Shown here in pieces: positions 37,094 to 45,857 of a stretch of DNA of 64,000 nucleotides. The DNA is taken from assembly GCA_965230795.1 (NCBI GenBank), contig OZ246020.1, positions 1,240,001 to 1,304,000 on the forward strand. The letters are read 5' to 3'. The notes under the pieces were generated by a model. The model saw only the letters and a program-made list of their open reading frames with translations, ran no database searches and was not told the origin of the DNA. Each line of letters begins with the position of its first letter. Within the stretch, counting starts at the first letter, position 1. The stretch is from PZPK01 sp965230795 (GTDB lineage: Bacteria > Pseudomonadota > Gammaproteobacteria > Pseudomonadales > Oleiphilaceae). The translations under genes were made by a program, and so were the position numbers.

Positions 37094-37857
37094 TGATAAC
37101 ATCCGTCTACAACGGAATGTCGCTTTGGGTAGGCAGGTTAGGAGCAGCTAACACAGCAGGCCGTTTGTCGTCCCGCTGATTCCGTCTCGGAATCAAAAGG
37201 GTTATCTATTTCAGCAACTTCCGTTAACTGGTTTAGATAACCGCTAATATGGACTTCGCATGGCCGATTGTTGTGGCGTATGCTTGTCAGTTCCGCAACG
37301 TCGTCAAGGTCTTAGTGCTATCTGTCTCGCGCAACAGCAATAACATGCTGTAAATCGCGCGGAGCTCAGATTTGCAGCCCGAGTTTGCTGCGATGATTGG
37401 CGATAGGCACTGCAGTTCGCTATGCCTTGATCACTACCACCTGAATAATTCTGTTTACCCGATGCGACATTCACGCATCTTTTAGTCTTGGCCTCAGAGA
37501 TGAGCCGCTGTTTCTATTTTTCGGTTCAGTTCTGAGGCGTTCAATGCATCCCGTGCGGTGATTTCATGTCGCTCTGATCCGTGTGTTCCTGTTTACGAGT
37601 ACGGATCTCTCGATGCAACGACTGTTTCCATGCACTGGATGCAAATATGATCATGCGGCGTGCAGGTTCTACTGATCAACCCGCTTTGATAACTGGTTCG
37701 TGCCGCTATATAGTGTGCGTCTCGATTTGGGCCGCTATCTGTCCAGATTGGCGCGTTGTCCCGAAAGGGAGCCCGGAGATAAGCACCGCAGGAATATAGC
37801 AGTAATCAAATGTAGCGGCAACACAAAAGCCGTTTGGTAGCCCAAAGCGTACAATTT
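37094..37857. promoter_or_regulatory. long divergent rne-rluC non-coding region, 764 bases
   Basis: No gene is supported. It should hold the rne leader, the rne promoter and the rluC promoter. Visible structures are the hairpin at 37200-37242 (rne sense) and an inverted repeat GATCCGT / ACGGATC at 37576-37607. In E. coli the rne leader folds into hairpins that RNase E recognises for autoregulation. Whether this region does so is inference. Confidence 0.6.
37200..37242 (-). promoter_or_regulatory. candidate hairpin of the rne 5' leader
   Basis: In the rne sense GGTTATCTA and TAGATAACC close the structure with nine pairs. Inside it, CAG/CTG and AAC/GTT enclose a GGAA tetraloop. It lies about 107-149 bases upstream of the rne ATG. 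Confidence 0.55.
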
Positions 37858-38853
37858 ATGTCCAATTCCCCTAATGGTCCCGGATCACAATCCCGTGTCG
37901 CTGAGAACGCACGGCCTTCAGTACGGCAGGTGACGATCGATGCCAATAATGAATCGCAGCGTATTGATAATTTTTTGCTGTCTCAGCTGAAAGGTTTACC
38001 CAAATCCAAGATTTACAGAATTATTCGCAAAGGCGAAGTGCGCATTAACAAAAAGCGTTGCAAGCCGGAAACCAAATTGACCATCGGCGATGTTGTCCGA
38101 ATTCCCCCGGTCTTTGGTCTGGAAGAAAAAAGCGGGCCTGCGAAAGTCAGTGAATCTCTTTCCAGATACCTGGAATCTGCTGTGTTATACGAGGATGACG
38201 GAGTTATCGTGGTCAACAAGCCTTCAGGGCTTGCTGTGCATGGAGGTAGCGGAATTCATCTTGGTTTGATTGAAGCGCTGCGCCAGTTGAGGCCCGACGA
38301 GCGCTTTCTTGAATTGGTGCATCGCATTGATCGGGACACTTCGGGTTGTATCCTGGTTGCCAAATCGAGAAAGGCTTTGCGTTTTCTGCATCAGCGTTTT
38401 CGTGATGATCTGGTGGACAAAACCTACCATCTTGCCGTTTTTGGTCGTTGGCCGAAGCATCGCAGAAAAGTGGACGCGCCTTTGCGTAAAAATGAACTCA
38501 AGTCGGGCGAGCGTATCGTTACTGTTTCCCAGGACGGAAAACCAAGTCAGACCTTGTTTCGTATTCTGAACCATGCCGAGCATTTCACCTTGCTTGAGGC
38601 AAAGCCGGTTACCGGCAGAACGCACCAGATTCGAGTGCATGTCGCCTTTCATGGTCATCCCATTGTGGGCGATACAAAGTATATTTCGTCAGAGCAAGGC
38701 GAGTTTTACGGTATGAAGAAATCACGGTTGATGCTGCATGCAAGGTCCTTGGTTTGTGACTTGCCAGATGGAGGAAAGTTGCAGGTGGAGGCTCCCTATG
38801 ATGAAGCCTTCAGTGAGAATCTGTCGAAAATGGGCTTGCTTGATGGCTTATGA
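37858..38853 (+). CDS. rluC: 23S rRNA pseudouridine synthase RluC
   Basis: 331 residues. An S4 RNA-binding domain (about 25-90, KSKIYRIIRKGEVRINKK) precedes the catalytic RluA-family domain with HRIDRDTSG holding the active-site Asp. TGRTHQIRVH is also present. It modifies U955, U2504 and U2580 in E. coli 23S rRNA. Divergence from rne supports RluC over RluD. It overlaps the next gene by eleven bases. Confidence 0.94.
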   Translation: MSNSPNGPGSQSRVAENARPSVRQVTIDANNESQRIDNFLLSQLKGLPKSKIYRIIRKGEVRINKKRCKPETKLTIGDVVRIPPVFGLEEKSGPAKVSESLSRYLESAVLYEDDGVIVVNKPSGLAVHGGSGIHLGLIEALRQLRPDERFLELVHRIDRDTSGCILVAKSRKALRFLHQRFRDDLVDKTYHLAVFGRWPKHRRKVDAPLRKNELKSGERIVTVSQDGKPSQTLFRILNHAEHFTLLEAKPVTGRTHQIRVHVAFHGHPIVGDTKYISSEQGEFYGMKKSRLMLHARSLVCDLPDGGKLQVEAPYDEAFSENLSKMGLLDGL

Positions 38854-39484
38854 GCTGATTATCTTCGACTGGGATGGCACCTTGGTGGACTCCGAGCAGC
38901 ATATCGTGTCGAGTATCGCCTACGCAGCTGAGCAGAGTGGTTTGCCAGTGCTTGATCATGATCGAACCAAGCAAATTATCGGTCTGGGTATGCGTGAAGC
39001 GCTTCAGTCCTTGTACCCGGGTATTGGCGAGGAGGGCGTTGAATCCATGAGGCGCCACTATGCTGAGGCTTTTTTTCAGCAAGAAACCGGTGAAGCCCAG
39101 TTATTTGACGGAGTCATTGATACGCTTGAAAGTCTTCGCTCCCGGGGTTATACGCTGGCGGTGGCGACGGGAAAGAGTCGCAGGGGGCTGGAGAAGGCTT
39201 TGGATTCGACGGGCTTGCGATTGTACTTTGATGTGACGCGTTGTGCGGATGAAACACGCTCAAAGCCTCATCCTATGATGCTTGAGCAGGTTATTGGTTC
39301 AGCAGGTGTGTCGGTGGAGCGCTCATTGTTCGTCGGTGATACAGAGTTTGATCTTGAAATGGCTCGCCGAATCGAAATGGCATCGATTGGCGTCAGTTAC
39401 GGCGTGCATGATGTGCCTCAACTTGAACGGCATCAGCCCCTGCGGATCATTGATCATATCAGTGAGCTGCTGAATGTATGTTAA
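38843..39484 (+). CDS. HAD family phosphatase
   Basis: 213 residues. Motif I is FDWDGTLVD (Asp9, Asp11), motif II is in VATGKSRRG, motif III is the Lys in RSKPHP, motif IV is FVGDTEFDLEMA. The cap domain suggests the phosphoglycolate/beta-phosphoglucomutase-like subfamily. Substrate unknown. The gene overlaps rluC, which indicates co-transcription, as in Pseudomonas. Confidence 0.9.
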   Translation: MAYELIIFDWDGTLVDSEQHIVSSIAYAAEQSGLPVLDHDRTKQIIGLGMREALQSLYPGIGEEGVESMRRHYAEAFFQQETGEAQLFDGVIDTLESLRSRGYTLAVATGKSRRGLEKALDSTGLRLYFDVTRCADETRSKPHPMMLEQVIGSAGVSVERSLFVGDTEFDLEMARRIEMASIGVSYGVHDVPQLERHQPLRIIDHISELLNVC

Positions 39485-39554
39485 ATGGCAGAGCGTCCTT
39501 TGGACGAAAATCGAGAGAATTGAGTATGTCGGTAGTGGAAAGAGGAGATAAGGT

Positions 39555-40544
39555 TTGAGCTGGACACCCAATGACAGCAATAACAGTGAAATTGAAAAGA
39601 AGAATGCCTCCTCAAAAGAGTGGAAGCTTATTGAAAAGCTAGTGTCTCAGCTTGGGATTGAGCAGCGTCGGTCCCGCAGGTGGGGTATTTTTTTCAAGTT
39701 GCTGACCTTCGGCTACCTTTTTGCATTGTTGGTTGTAATGACTCAAGGTCTTGATGGTGGTCGGTTAAGTCAGGCGGAATCGTATACTGCGATGGTTAAT
39801 GTGCGGGGGGTTATCGCAGATGAAGAGAGGGCAAGCGCCGATACCATCGTAACCGGATTACGAGCGGCGTTTGAAGCGGAAGGGACACAGGCGGTCGTTC
39901 TGCGTATCAATAGCCCGGGAGGAAGTCCTGTTCAGGCCGGCTACGTCTACGACGAGATTAAACGCCTGCGTGAGCTGAATCCTGATATTCCCTTGTATGC
40001 TGTGATCAGTGATATCGGGGCGTCTGGTGCTTACTATATTGCGGCGGCGGCCGATCAGATATACGCCGATAAAGCCAGTCTGGTGGGCTCAATCGGTGTA
40101 GTGGCTTCTGGCTTTGGTTTTGTGGATACCATGGACAAGCTTGGTGTCGAGCGGCGCCTTTACACTGCAGGTGAACATAAAGCTTTTTTGGATCCTTTTA
40201 GTGATGAAAATTCAGAAGAGGTTGAATTCTGGGAAGGGGTGTTGAACCAGACCCATGATCAATTCATCGCCAAGGTTCGTGAAGGTCGGGGTGACAGGCT
40301 GGAAAAGGATAATGACAAGATCTTTTCCGGGCTCATCTGGAATGGTGAACAGGCGCTGAAATTGGGGCTGGTGGATGGTCTGGGAAGCACCGGTTTTGTC
40401 GCGCGTGAGGTTGTGGGTGCGGAAGAAATCGTCGACTTTACGCCCCAGCCAGACCCCTTCGAGCAGTTTACAAGTTCGCTTGGTATTGCAGCAGGAAAAG
40501 CCCTGGCTCAATTTATGGAGTTCGGTGGAGTCGGCCTGCGCTAG
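39555..40544 (+). CDS. sppA: signal peptide peptidase SppA, S49 family
   Basis: 329 residues. An N-terminal transmembrane helix (FFKLLTFGYLFALLVVMTQG) precedes a single S49 domain. Catalytic Ser lies in SGAYYIAAAADQIYA (ISDIGASGAYY) and the general-base Lys in the following KASLVGSIGV. The short form with one S49 domain forms octameric complexes. It degrades cleaved signal peptides at the membrane. It starts with TTG 39555, preceded by AAGAGGAG, in the rluC-HAD-sppA series. Confidence 0.92.
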   Translation: MSWTPNDSNNSEIEKKNASSKEWKLIEKLVSQLGIEQRRSRRWGIFFKLLTFGYLFALLVVMTQGLDGGRLSQAESYTAMVNVRGVIADEERASADTIVTGLRAAFEAEGTQAVVLRINSPGGSPVQAGYVYDEIKRLRELNPDIPLYAVISDIGASGAYYIAAAADQIYADKASLVGSIGVVASGFGFVDTMDKLGVERRLYTAGEHKAFLDPFSDENSEEVEFWEGVLNQTHDQFIAKVREGRGDRLEKDNDKIFSGLIWNGEQALKLGLVDGLGSTGFVAREVVGAEEIVDFTPQPDPFEQFTSSLGIAAGKALAQFMEFGGVGLR

Positions 40545-40571
40545 CCCTCGAGTGATGATAGCGCGGCAGGC

Positions 40572-41150
40572 TCAAGGGATGTCGATGCCTTCGTTGTTGA
40601 GAAAGTCTACCAGCTTGATGAGAGGCAGTCCGATTAAGCTGTTGGGGTCATCTCCCCGGATATGTCTGAAGAGGCTGATGCCCAGTGATTCCATTTTGAA
40701 GCCGCCGGCGCAGTCGAATGCCTGTTCTTTGTCTACGTAGCGCTCGATTTGTTCTCTGCTGAGTTTGCGGAATGTGGTTTCGTAGCGTTCGACGCTGGCT
40801 TGATATTTTTGGGTTGCGGAGTTGAGTAGGCAAATGCCCGTATAGAAGGTCACAGTCTGTCCGCTGCATTTTTCCAGTTGAGTAATGTTCTGTGCTCGAT
40901 TTCCCGGTTTTTTGAGTTGTTCGCCGTGAAGCCAGGCGACTTGGTCCGAACCAATGACCAGAGCGGCTTGCCCGATTTTTTCGCTAACCATTCTGGCTTT
41001 TTCGATGGCGAGTCGTTTTGCCAGTGCATCAGGTTGTTCTCCAGTTACACCGCTTTCGTCAATGTCTGGGGAGATGCAGTCAATATTGGGGATCAGGTTC
41101 TGTAGTAGTTTTTTTCGGTAAGTGCTTGATGAGGCAAGAATTATTTTCAA
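40572..41150 (-). CDS. Maf/YceF-like nucleoside triphosphate pyrophosphatase
   Basis: 192 residues. Motifs are LASSSTYRKKLL, the SP-D-like ISPDIDESG, VIGSDQVAW and FDCAGGFKMESLG. These match the YceF subgroup, which hydrolyses 7-methyl-GTP. It stands convergent with sppA and divergent to yceD, as in many gammaproteobacteria. Confidence 0.92.
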   Translation of the reverse strand: MKIILASSSTYRKKLLQNLIPNIDCISPDIDESGVTGEQPDALAKRLAIEKARMVSEKIGQAALVIGSDQVAWLHGEQLKKPGNRAQNITQLEKCSGQTVTFYTGICLLNSATQKYQASVERYETTFRKLSREQIERYVDKEQAFDCAGGFKMESLGISLFRHIRGDDPNSLIGLPLIKLVDFLNNEGIDIP

Positions 41151-41253
41151 TTTAAATGATGCTCTCTGATTTCAGCAAGTGGTGTTCCGGAAGGCAACTC
41201 AAATACGCCGCAGTCCGCTAGCAAAACGAATGCAAAAAATCACGGTATTTGTT

Positions 41254-41282
41254 TTGACAATGTCTTGGCTCGCCCCTAAAAT
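41254..41282 (+). promoter_or_regulatory. sigma-70 promoter of the yceD-rpmF-plsX-fab operon
   Basis: TTGACA (41254-41259, consensus), 17-base spacer, TAAAAT (41277-41282). The expected start, near 41289, lies only a few bases before the yceD ATG at 41292. Confidence 0.8.
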
Positions 41283-41291
41283 TGCGCGCCT

Positions 41292-41819
41292 ATGTCTGAA
41301 CACTCGCTTCCCAAGACGGTCGATCCGCTGAAATATGCAGACCAAAACAAGGTCTTGAAAGGTGCCTTGGCAGTCAAGTGTATGCCCCGGTTGCTCGACA
41401 TGCTAGCGGACGATTCTGGCGAAGTGAAGGTGGAGTTGGAATTTGATCGCGACGAACAGAATCTGCGCGTTGTGACGGGGCGGCTCGAAGCGGAGCTCTG
41501 GCTGGAATGCCAACGCTGCTTGTCGCCAGTACAAAAAACACTGGTGTCAGAGTTTGCCTTGGGAATTGTCCTGTCGGACGAGCAGGCGAAAAATCTTCCG
41601 AAACACTACGAACCATTACTGGTTGAACCGGAAGAGCTGATCCTGCGGGATATGGTTGAAGAAGAACTGATTTTGAGTTTGCCGATGTTTGCTTATCACG
41701 AACATTGTGGCTCGGGTGAAACGGAATCGGTTTCGGAAAAAAAAGATGCAGACGAGGCTCCGCCTGCTGAAAAGGAAAATCCTTTCAGTGTGCTGTCGGA
41801 GTTGAAAGTAAAGAAATAA
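41292..41819 (+). CDS. yceD: YceD/DUF177 protein (23S rRNA accumulation)
   Basis: 175 residues. The core has LECQRCLSPVQ with paired Cys and the VEEELILSLPMF strand, as in YceD/DUF177. The N-terminus aligns with E. coli (LPKTVDPLKYA), which fixes the ATG at 41292. It is always next to rpmF and is linked to 23S rRNA levels. No ribosome site precedes the ATG, because the promoter is so close. Confidence 0.92.
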   Translation: MSEHSLPKTVDPLKYADQNKVLKGALAVKCMPRLLDMLADDSGEVKVELEFDRDEQNLRVVTGRLEAELWLECQRCLSPVQKTLVSEFALGIVLSDEQAKNLPKHYEPLLVEPEELILRDMVEEELILSLPMFAYHEHCGSGETESVSEKKDADEAPPAEKENPFSVLSELKVKK

Positions 41820-41893
41820 GGCATGACGCATGGAAAGCCAAAAACGGGCTTTGCCGGTGCGCGTGAAGAGATAGTTAGCTTAGGAGAACAAAG

Positions 41894-42073
41894 ATGGCTG
41901 TTCAGCAAAACAAGAAAACCCGTTCAAAGCGAGGCATGAGACGCTCTCATGACGCTCTGGGTTCCGCGACTCTTTCTGTTGATTCAACAACTGGTGAAAC
42001 ACATCGTCGTCACCACGTATCGGCAGATGGTTTCTACCGTGGTAAGAAAGTAATCGAAAGCTCGGAAGATTAA
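41894..42073 (+). CDS. rpmF: 50S ribosomal protein L32
   Basis: 59 residues beginning MAVQQNKKTRSKRGMRRSHD, the invariant L32 start. TGETHRRHHVS follows. This is the Cys-free form without a zinc knuckle. TAGGAG is a good ribosome site. It sits between yceD and plsX as in most gammaproteobacteria. Confidence 0.98.
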   Translation: MAVQQNKKTRSKRGMRRSHDALGSATLSVDSTTGETHRRHHVSADGFYRGKKVIESSED

Positions 42074-42090
42074 GCGCTTCGCTTTCTGCC

Positions 42091-43107
42091 ATGGCTGCTG
42101 AAGTCACCATTGCAGTTGATGCGATGAGTGGAGACGAGGGCCCAGAGGTCGTCGTCCCGGCAGCACTCAGCTTTCTTGAAAAAAACAAAGCTTCCAAGAT
42201 CATTCTGGTCGGTGACCAGTCTGGCTTGGAGGCTTTGTTGCGTTTGGGGAATGGGGATTTGTCTGACCGGGTGTCGGTTTGGCACGCTGACTCAGTGGTC
42301 GAGATGGACGAGAAACCATCAATCGCACTGAGGAAAAAGCAGGATTCTTCGATGGCAGTCGCTTTGCGGCTGGTGTCCGAGGGCTTGGCCGATGCATGTG
42401 TCAGTGCCGGTAATACCGGGGCGCTGATGATGTTGGGGCGCTCGACATTAGGTATGTATCCGGGCATTGATCGTCCCGCAATTACGAAGATGTTTCCCTC
42501 TCAGGGCGGTGGCTGTTTTGTTTTGGATCTGGGGGCTAATGTCGATAGCTCGTCGGAGCATCTGATGCAGTTTGCCTTGATGGGTCAGCTGCTGGCTCAG
42601 GTGATGAAGCGGATCGATCAGCCCAGGGTTGCCTTGCTGAATGTTGGTGGGGAAAGTATCAAGGGTAACGAGCAGGTGCGGCTTGCTGCTTCGCTTATAG
42701 AAGATAGCGAGGCCATCAACTATATCGGTTTCGTTGAAGGTGGTGATATTTTTCGGGACGCGGCTGATGTAATTGTTTGCGATGGTTTTGTCGGCAATGT
42801 CGCACTAAAAAGTGCTGAAGGTGCTGCGAAAATTATTCTTGATGGCGTCAGGCAGTTTTTTCAGGGTTCCTGGTACCGCAAGATACTGGGTCGCATAATG
42901 TTGCCTATGATGGCAGGGGCCATGAAGCAACTTGACCCGGAGACTCATAACGGCGCAATGTTTCTTGGTTTGCAAGGGGTGGTCGTCAAGAGTCATGGTA
43001 ACGCCGGGCAGCGTTCGTTTGAGCATGCAATTGATTTGGCGGCACGGGAAGCTGAGGCGGATTTACCCGCACTTATCAATAATCGCCTCGACGATATACT
43101 GGTGTGA
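42091..43107 (+). CDS. plsX: acyl-ACP:phosphate acyltransferase PlsX
   Basis: 338 residues. It makes acyl-phosphate from acyl-ACP for phospholipid synthesis. Features are AVDAMSGDEGPEVVV, SAGNTGALM, the catalytic region VLDLGANVDSSSEHL and GDIFRDAADVIVCDGFVGNV. It starts 17 bases after rpmF. The usual partner fabH does not follow. Confidence 0.96.
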   Translation: MAAEVTIAVDAMSGDEGPEVVVPAALSFLEKNKASKIILVGDQSGLEALLRLGNGDLSDRVSVWHADSVVEMDEKPSIALRKKQDSSMAVALRLVSEGLADACVSAGNTGALMMLGRSTLGMYPGIDRPAITKMFPSQGGGCFVLDLGANVDSSSEHLMQFALMGQLLAQVMKRIDQPRVALLNVGGESIKGNEQVRLAASLIEDSEAINYIGFVEGGDIFRDAADVIVCDGFVGNVALKSAEGAAKIILDGVRQFFQGSWYRKILGRIMLPMMAGAMKQLDPETHNGAMFLGLQGVVVKSHGNAGQRSFEHAIDLAAREAEADLPALINNRLDDILV

Positions 43108-43220
43108 AGATTGGGCTATGAATTGGACCTGGCCCCATGAAGCGTTTTCAAAAGCCATTGCATCCGGGTGTGATCTTTCGACAATGGTTCATGAGTCAGC
43201 AGAACAAGTGAGATAAGCGA

Positions 43221-44174
43221 ATGAAATCGGTTTTCATGTTTCCTGGGCAGGGCTCGCAGGCAGTTGGAATGATGTCTGAATTGTTGGCTGAGTCGGCCGT
43301 TGCACAAGAGGTTTTTGCGGAAGCATCGTCGGCAATCAACATCGATCTGACGAAGGCGGCTCTCGAAGGGCCTGAGTCTTTTATTAATCAAACCGCTATT
43401 ACCCAGCCACTCGTGCTGACCTCGAGTATCGCAATGTGGAGGGAGTGGCAGCGACAATCGGATTTTCGACCGGACTATCTATGTGGTCACAGTCTGGGTG
43501 AATACAGTGCGATGATCGCGAGCGAGGTGCTTGGTTTGGCGGATACCGTCAAACTGGTTCACTTACGCGGTGAGCTGATGCAAGAGGCGGTGCCCATGGG
43601 TGAGGGGGGCATGGCTGCCCTGCTGGGTCTGGACGACAAGAGCGCCCAAAAATTGTGCGAACAGGCTGCTCAAGGTGAGGTGGTGTCAGCTGCTAATTAC
43701 AACTCCCCAGGGCAGATCGTGATTTCGGGCAGTCGGGCTGCGCTGGAGCGTGCCATCGATTTGGCCAAGGCCGAAGGTGCAAGACGGGCTACCCTGCTGC
43801 CTGTAAGTGTGCCTTGTCATTGCTCCTTGTTAGAGCCAGCCGGTAAAGCGTTGGCGGAGAGTATGGCAAAACTGGATTTTAACGAACCTGTCATACCTAT
43901 CGTGCAGAATGTCGATGCACGTATACCTGAATCATTGGAAGCACTCAGGGCGAACCTTTTGGCGCATTTGTATCAGCCTGTGCGTTGGTCGGATTCCATA
44001 GGCTATTTGATCGAGTTAGGGGCCGATACATTTGTCGAGTGCGGGCCTGGAAAGGTATTGGCGGGTCTTAACAGGCGAATTGACAAGAATGTTACGACAC
44101 TTGTCATGAACGATCTGCAGACCTTGATGGCTGCACGGGATGTATTGCAAAAGGATGAGAGTGAGTCAGCATGA
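43221..44174 (+). CDS. fabD: malonyl-CoA:ACP transacylase FabD
   Basis: 317 residues. The catalytic Ser is in GHSLGEYSA (Ser91); the N-terminus is FMFPGQGSQAVGM and the catalytic His is in VSVPCHCSLL. Relatives usually have PFHS there; the His is kept but flanked by Cys. It loads malonate onto ACP. It overlaps fabG (ATGAGTGA context). Confidence 0.97.
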   Translation: MKSVFMFPGQGSQAVGMMSELLAESAVAQEVFAEASSAINIDLTKAALEGPESFINQTAITQPLVLTSSIAMWREWQRQSDFRPDYLCGHSLGEYSAMIASEVLGLADTVKLVHLRGELMQEAVPMGEGGMAALLGLDDKSAQKLCEQAAQGEVVSAANYNSPGQIVISGSRAALERAIDLAKAEGARRATLLPVSVPCHCSLLEPAGKALAESMAKLDFNEPVIPIVQNVDARIPESLEALRANLLAHLYQPVRWSDSIGYLIELGADTFVECGPGKVLAGLNRRIDKNVTTLVMNDLQTLMAARDVLQKDESESA

Positions 44175-44917
44175 GTGAGATGAAGCGTGTCGCCCTGGTG
44201 ACAGGAGCCAGCAGAGGCATTGGTAAGGCAATTGCCAAGCGCTTGGCTGCCGATGATTCGTTGACCGTTATTGGTACTGCGACTACAGAAGACGGAGCAT
44301 CAGCTATCTCCCATTACTTCTCCAAGTGGGGATTGGATGGTGATGGCATCAAGATGGATGTATCAGACCCGGAGTCGGTTGCCGAAGGTGTCAAGCAGGT
44401 GACGCAGGCATATGGTGCGCCTCTGGTTTTGGTTAATAATGCGGGAATTACACGTGATGGACTTCTGTTGCGCATGGGCGAAGAGGACTGGCAATCGGTA
44501 ATTAACACCAATCTTGGGTCGATTTATAGAGTCTCCAAAGCTGTGCTTCGAGGCATGACCAAAGCGCGCTGGGGGCGGATCATTAACGTGAGCTCCGTCG
44601 TTGCGAGTATGGGGAATGCAGGACAGGCAAATTACTGTGCGTCCAAAGCCGGTATTGAAGGGTTTACCCGATCGCTGGCTAAAGAAATTAGTGGGCGGGG
44701 TATTACCGTCAACGCAGTGGCACCGGGTTTTATTGATACGGATATGACAGAAGAGTTGCCCGATGCAACCCGCGCCGCCATGCTGGCTCATGTTCCAATG
44801 GCGAGGCTTGGACAGCCTGAAGAAGTTGCCGCGGCAGTTAACTTCCTGGCGTCTGATGAAGCCAGTTATATAACCGGCGAAACAATGCAGGTGAATGGTG
44901 GTATGTATATGGGCTAG
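44171..44917 (+). CDS. fabG: 3-oxoacyl-ACP reductase FabG
   Basis: 248 residues. An SDR enzyme: NADP loop VTGASRGIGKAIA, NNAGITRDGLLLRM, and the catalytic Ser in INVSSVVASMG with Tyr and Lys in NYCASKAG. The C-terminal VNGGMYM is typical. It reduces beta-ketoacyl-ACP. The start overlaps the fabD stop by four bases. Confidence 0.97.
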   Translation: MSEMKRVALVTGASRGIGKAIAKRLAADDSLTVIGTATTEDGASAISHYFSKWGLDGDGIKMDVSDPESVAEGVKQVTQAYGAPLVLVNNAGITRDGLLLRMGEEDWQSVINTNLGSIYRVSKAVLRGMTKARWGRIINVSSVVASMGNAGQANYCASKAGIEGFTRSLAKEISGRGITVNAVAPGFIDTDMTEELPDATRAAMLAHVPMARLGQPEEVAAAVNFLASDEASYITGETMQVNGGMYMG

Positions 44918-45170
44918 CAACTCCTTTTATGGCTGGCCCATTTGCATGAGGGCGTGGCCTGATAGAGGGGTATCTGGCGCTTGTTTAGCCGGCAGCTTTA
45001 CACTAGACTACCGGCAGTTAAATTGGAGGGGCGTCAACAGCTGACGTTCAGGTATGCCAAGTGAATGTTGCGAATCTGGTGCCGCGGACCGCATACCGTT
45101 AAAGCGTACTAATTCGGGCATAGCCTCGTAATAATTAAGTACTTGGTCTACATCATAAAGAGAGGAAACT
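44918..45170 (+). promoter_or_regulatory. fabG-acpP spacer
   Basis: About 250 bases without a gene. acpP normally has its own strong promoter here. I see a good ribosome site (AGAGAGGAAAC) just before the ATG but no decisive -35/-10 pair. Confidence 0.4.
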
Positions 45171-45404
45171 ATGAGTACTGTAGAAGAACGTGTTAAGAAA
45201 ATTGTCTGTGAGCAGCTGGGTGTGAAAGAGACTGAAGTACAGAGTACTTCTTCTTTCGTCGAAGACCTGGGTGCCGACTCTCTTGATACGGTAGAGCTGG
45301 TGATGGCGTTGGAAGAAGAGTTTGAAACGGAAATTCCCGACGAAGAAGCCGAGAAGCTTTCTACAGTACAGGAAGCAATCGATTACATCATTGCGAACCA
45401 GTAA
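45171..45404 (+). CDS. acpP: acyl carrier protein
   Basis: 77 residues. The phosphopantetheine Ser37 is in LGADSLDTVEL. It is highly acidic, as expected. It carries the growing chain for the Fab enzymes encoded around it. A strong terminator follows, then the repeat array. Confidence 0.98.
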   Translation: MSTVEERVKKIVCEQLGVKETEVQSTSSFVEDLGADSLDTVELVMALEEEFETEIPDEEAEKLSTVQEAIDYIIANQ

Positions 45405-45427
45405 GTTACTGTACTGACTCTCACAGA

Positions 45428-45462
45428 AACCGTCCTTAGTTAACGCTTTGGACGGTTTTTTT
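45428..45462 (+). terminator. intrinsic terminator of acpP
   Basis: AACCGTCC (45428-45435) and GGACGGTT (45450-45457) with a 14-base loop and a run of T to 45462. Confidence 0.9.
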
Positions 45463-45725
45463 ATGTACAGGAAGTACGGTATGCCGCGGGCGCATGGATG
45501 CGCAGGAGCGGCGATGGTCAGGAAGTACGGACCGAAATCTGTTCCAGACGATTTCGGCACTTCCGCCCTCCATGGCGGTCGTATGCCGCGGGCGCATGGA
45601 TGCGCAGGAGCGGCGATGGTCAGGAAGTACGGACCGAAATTTGTTCCAGTCTATTTCGGCACTTCCACCATCCATGGCGTTCGTATGCCGCGGGTACGTG
45701 GATGTACTGGAGTGGGGAAGTGACA
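45463..45725 (+). repeat. modular palindromic repeat array, locus 1 (102-bp period)
   Basis: It begins one base after the acpP terminator T-tract with ATGTACAGGAAGTACGG. A 102-bp unit starts at 45481, 45583 and 45685. The first two are near identical and the third is diverged and truncated. Each unit has a stem GCGCAT-GG-ATGCGC (45490-45503, 45592-45605; GTACGT-GG-ATGTAC at 45694-45707). It also has a stem CCGAAAT...ATTTCGG, and a CCATGG-containing stem (CCGCC...GGCGG in the first copy). 102 is twice the 51-bp period of locus 2. Several frames on both strands are open, but none has a ribosome site and I see no coding signal. Confidence 0.9.
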
Positions 45726-45857
45726 GTAAGGTTGGCTCGAAACAACTGATTTAGCGTTTGAGTGATCGACTTAATGACTTGTTTCGGCTGGCGTCAAATA
45801 TGGTGAGTTAGGTAATCGAACAGGAAGTTTAGTGTTCTGCCACGTACCGTTTATAAA

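Noticed and set aside
37581..37799. 72-codon open frame in the rne-rluC gap
   Set aside because: Cys-rich chance frame without ribosome site; the gap is expected to be leader and promoter DNA.
45448..45754. Three overlapping open frames of 83-91 codons on the plus strand and one of 79 on the minus strand over locus 1
   Set aside because: They are by-products of a stop-poor repeat whose period is a multiple of three. Frames overlap on both strands, lack ribosome sites and repeat the same peptide.
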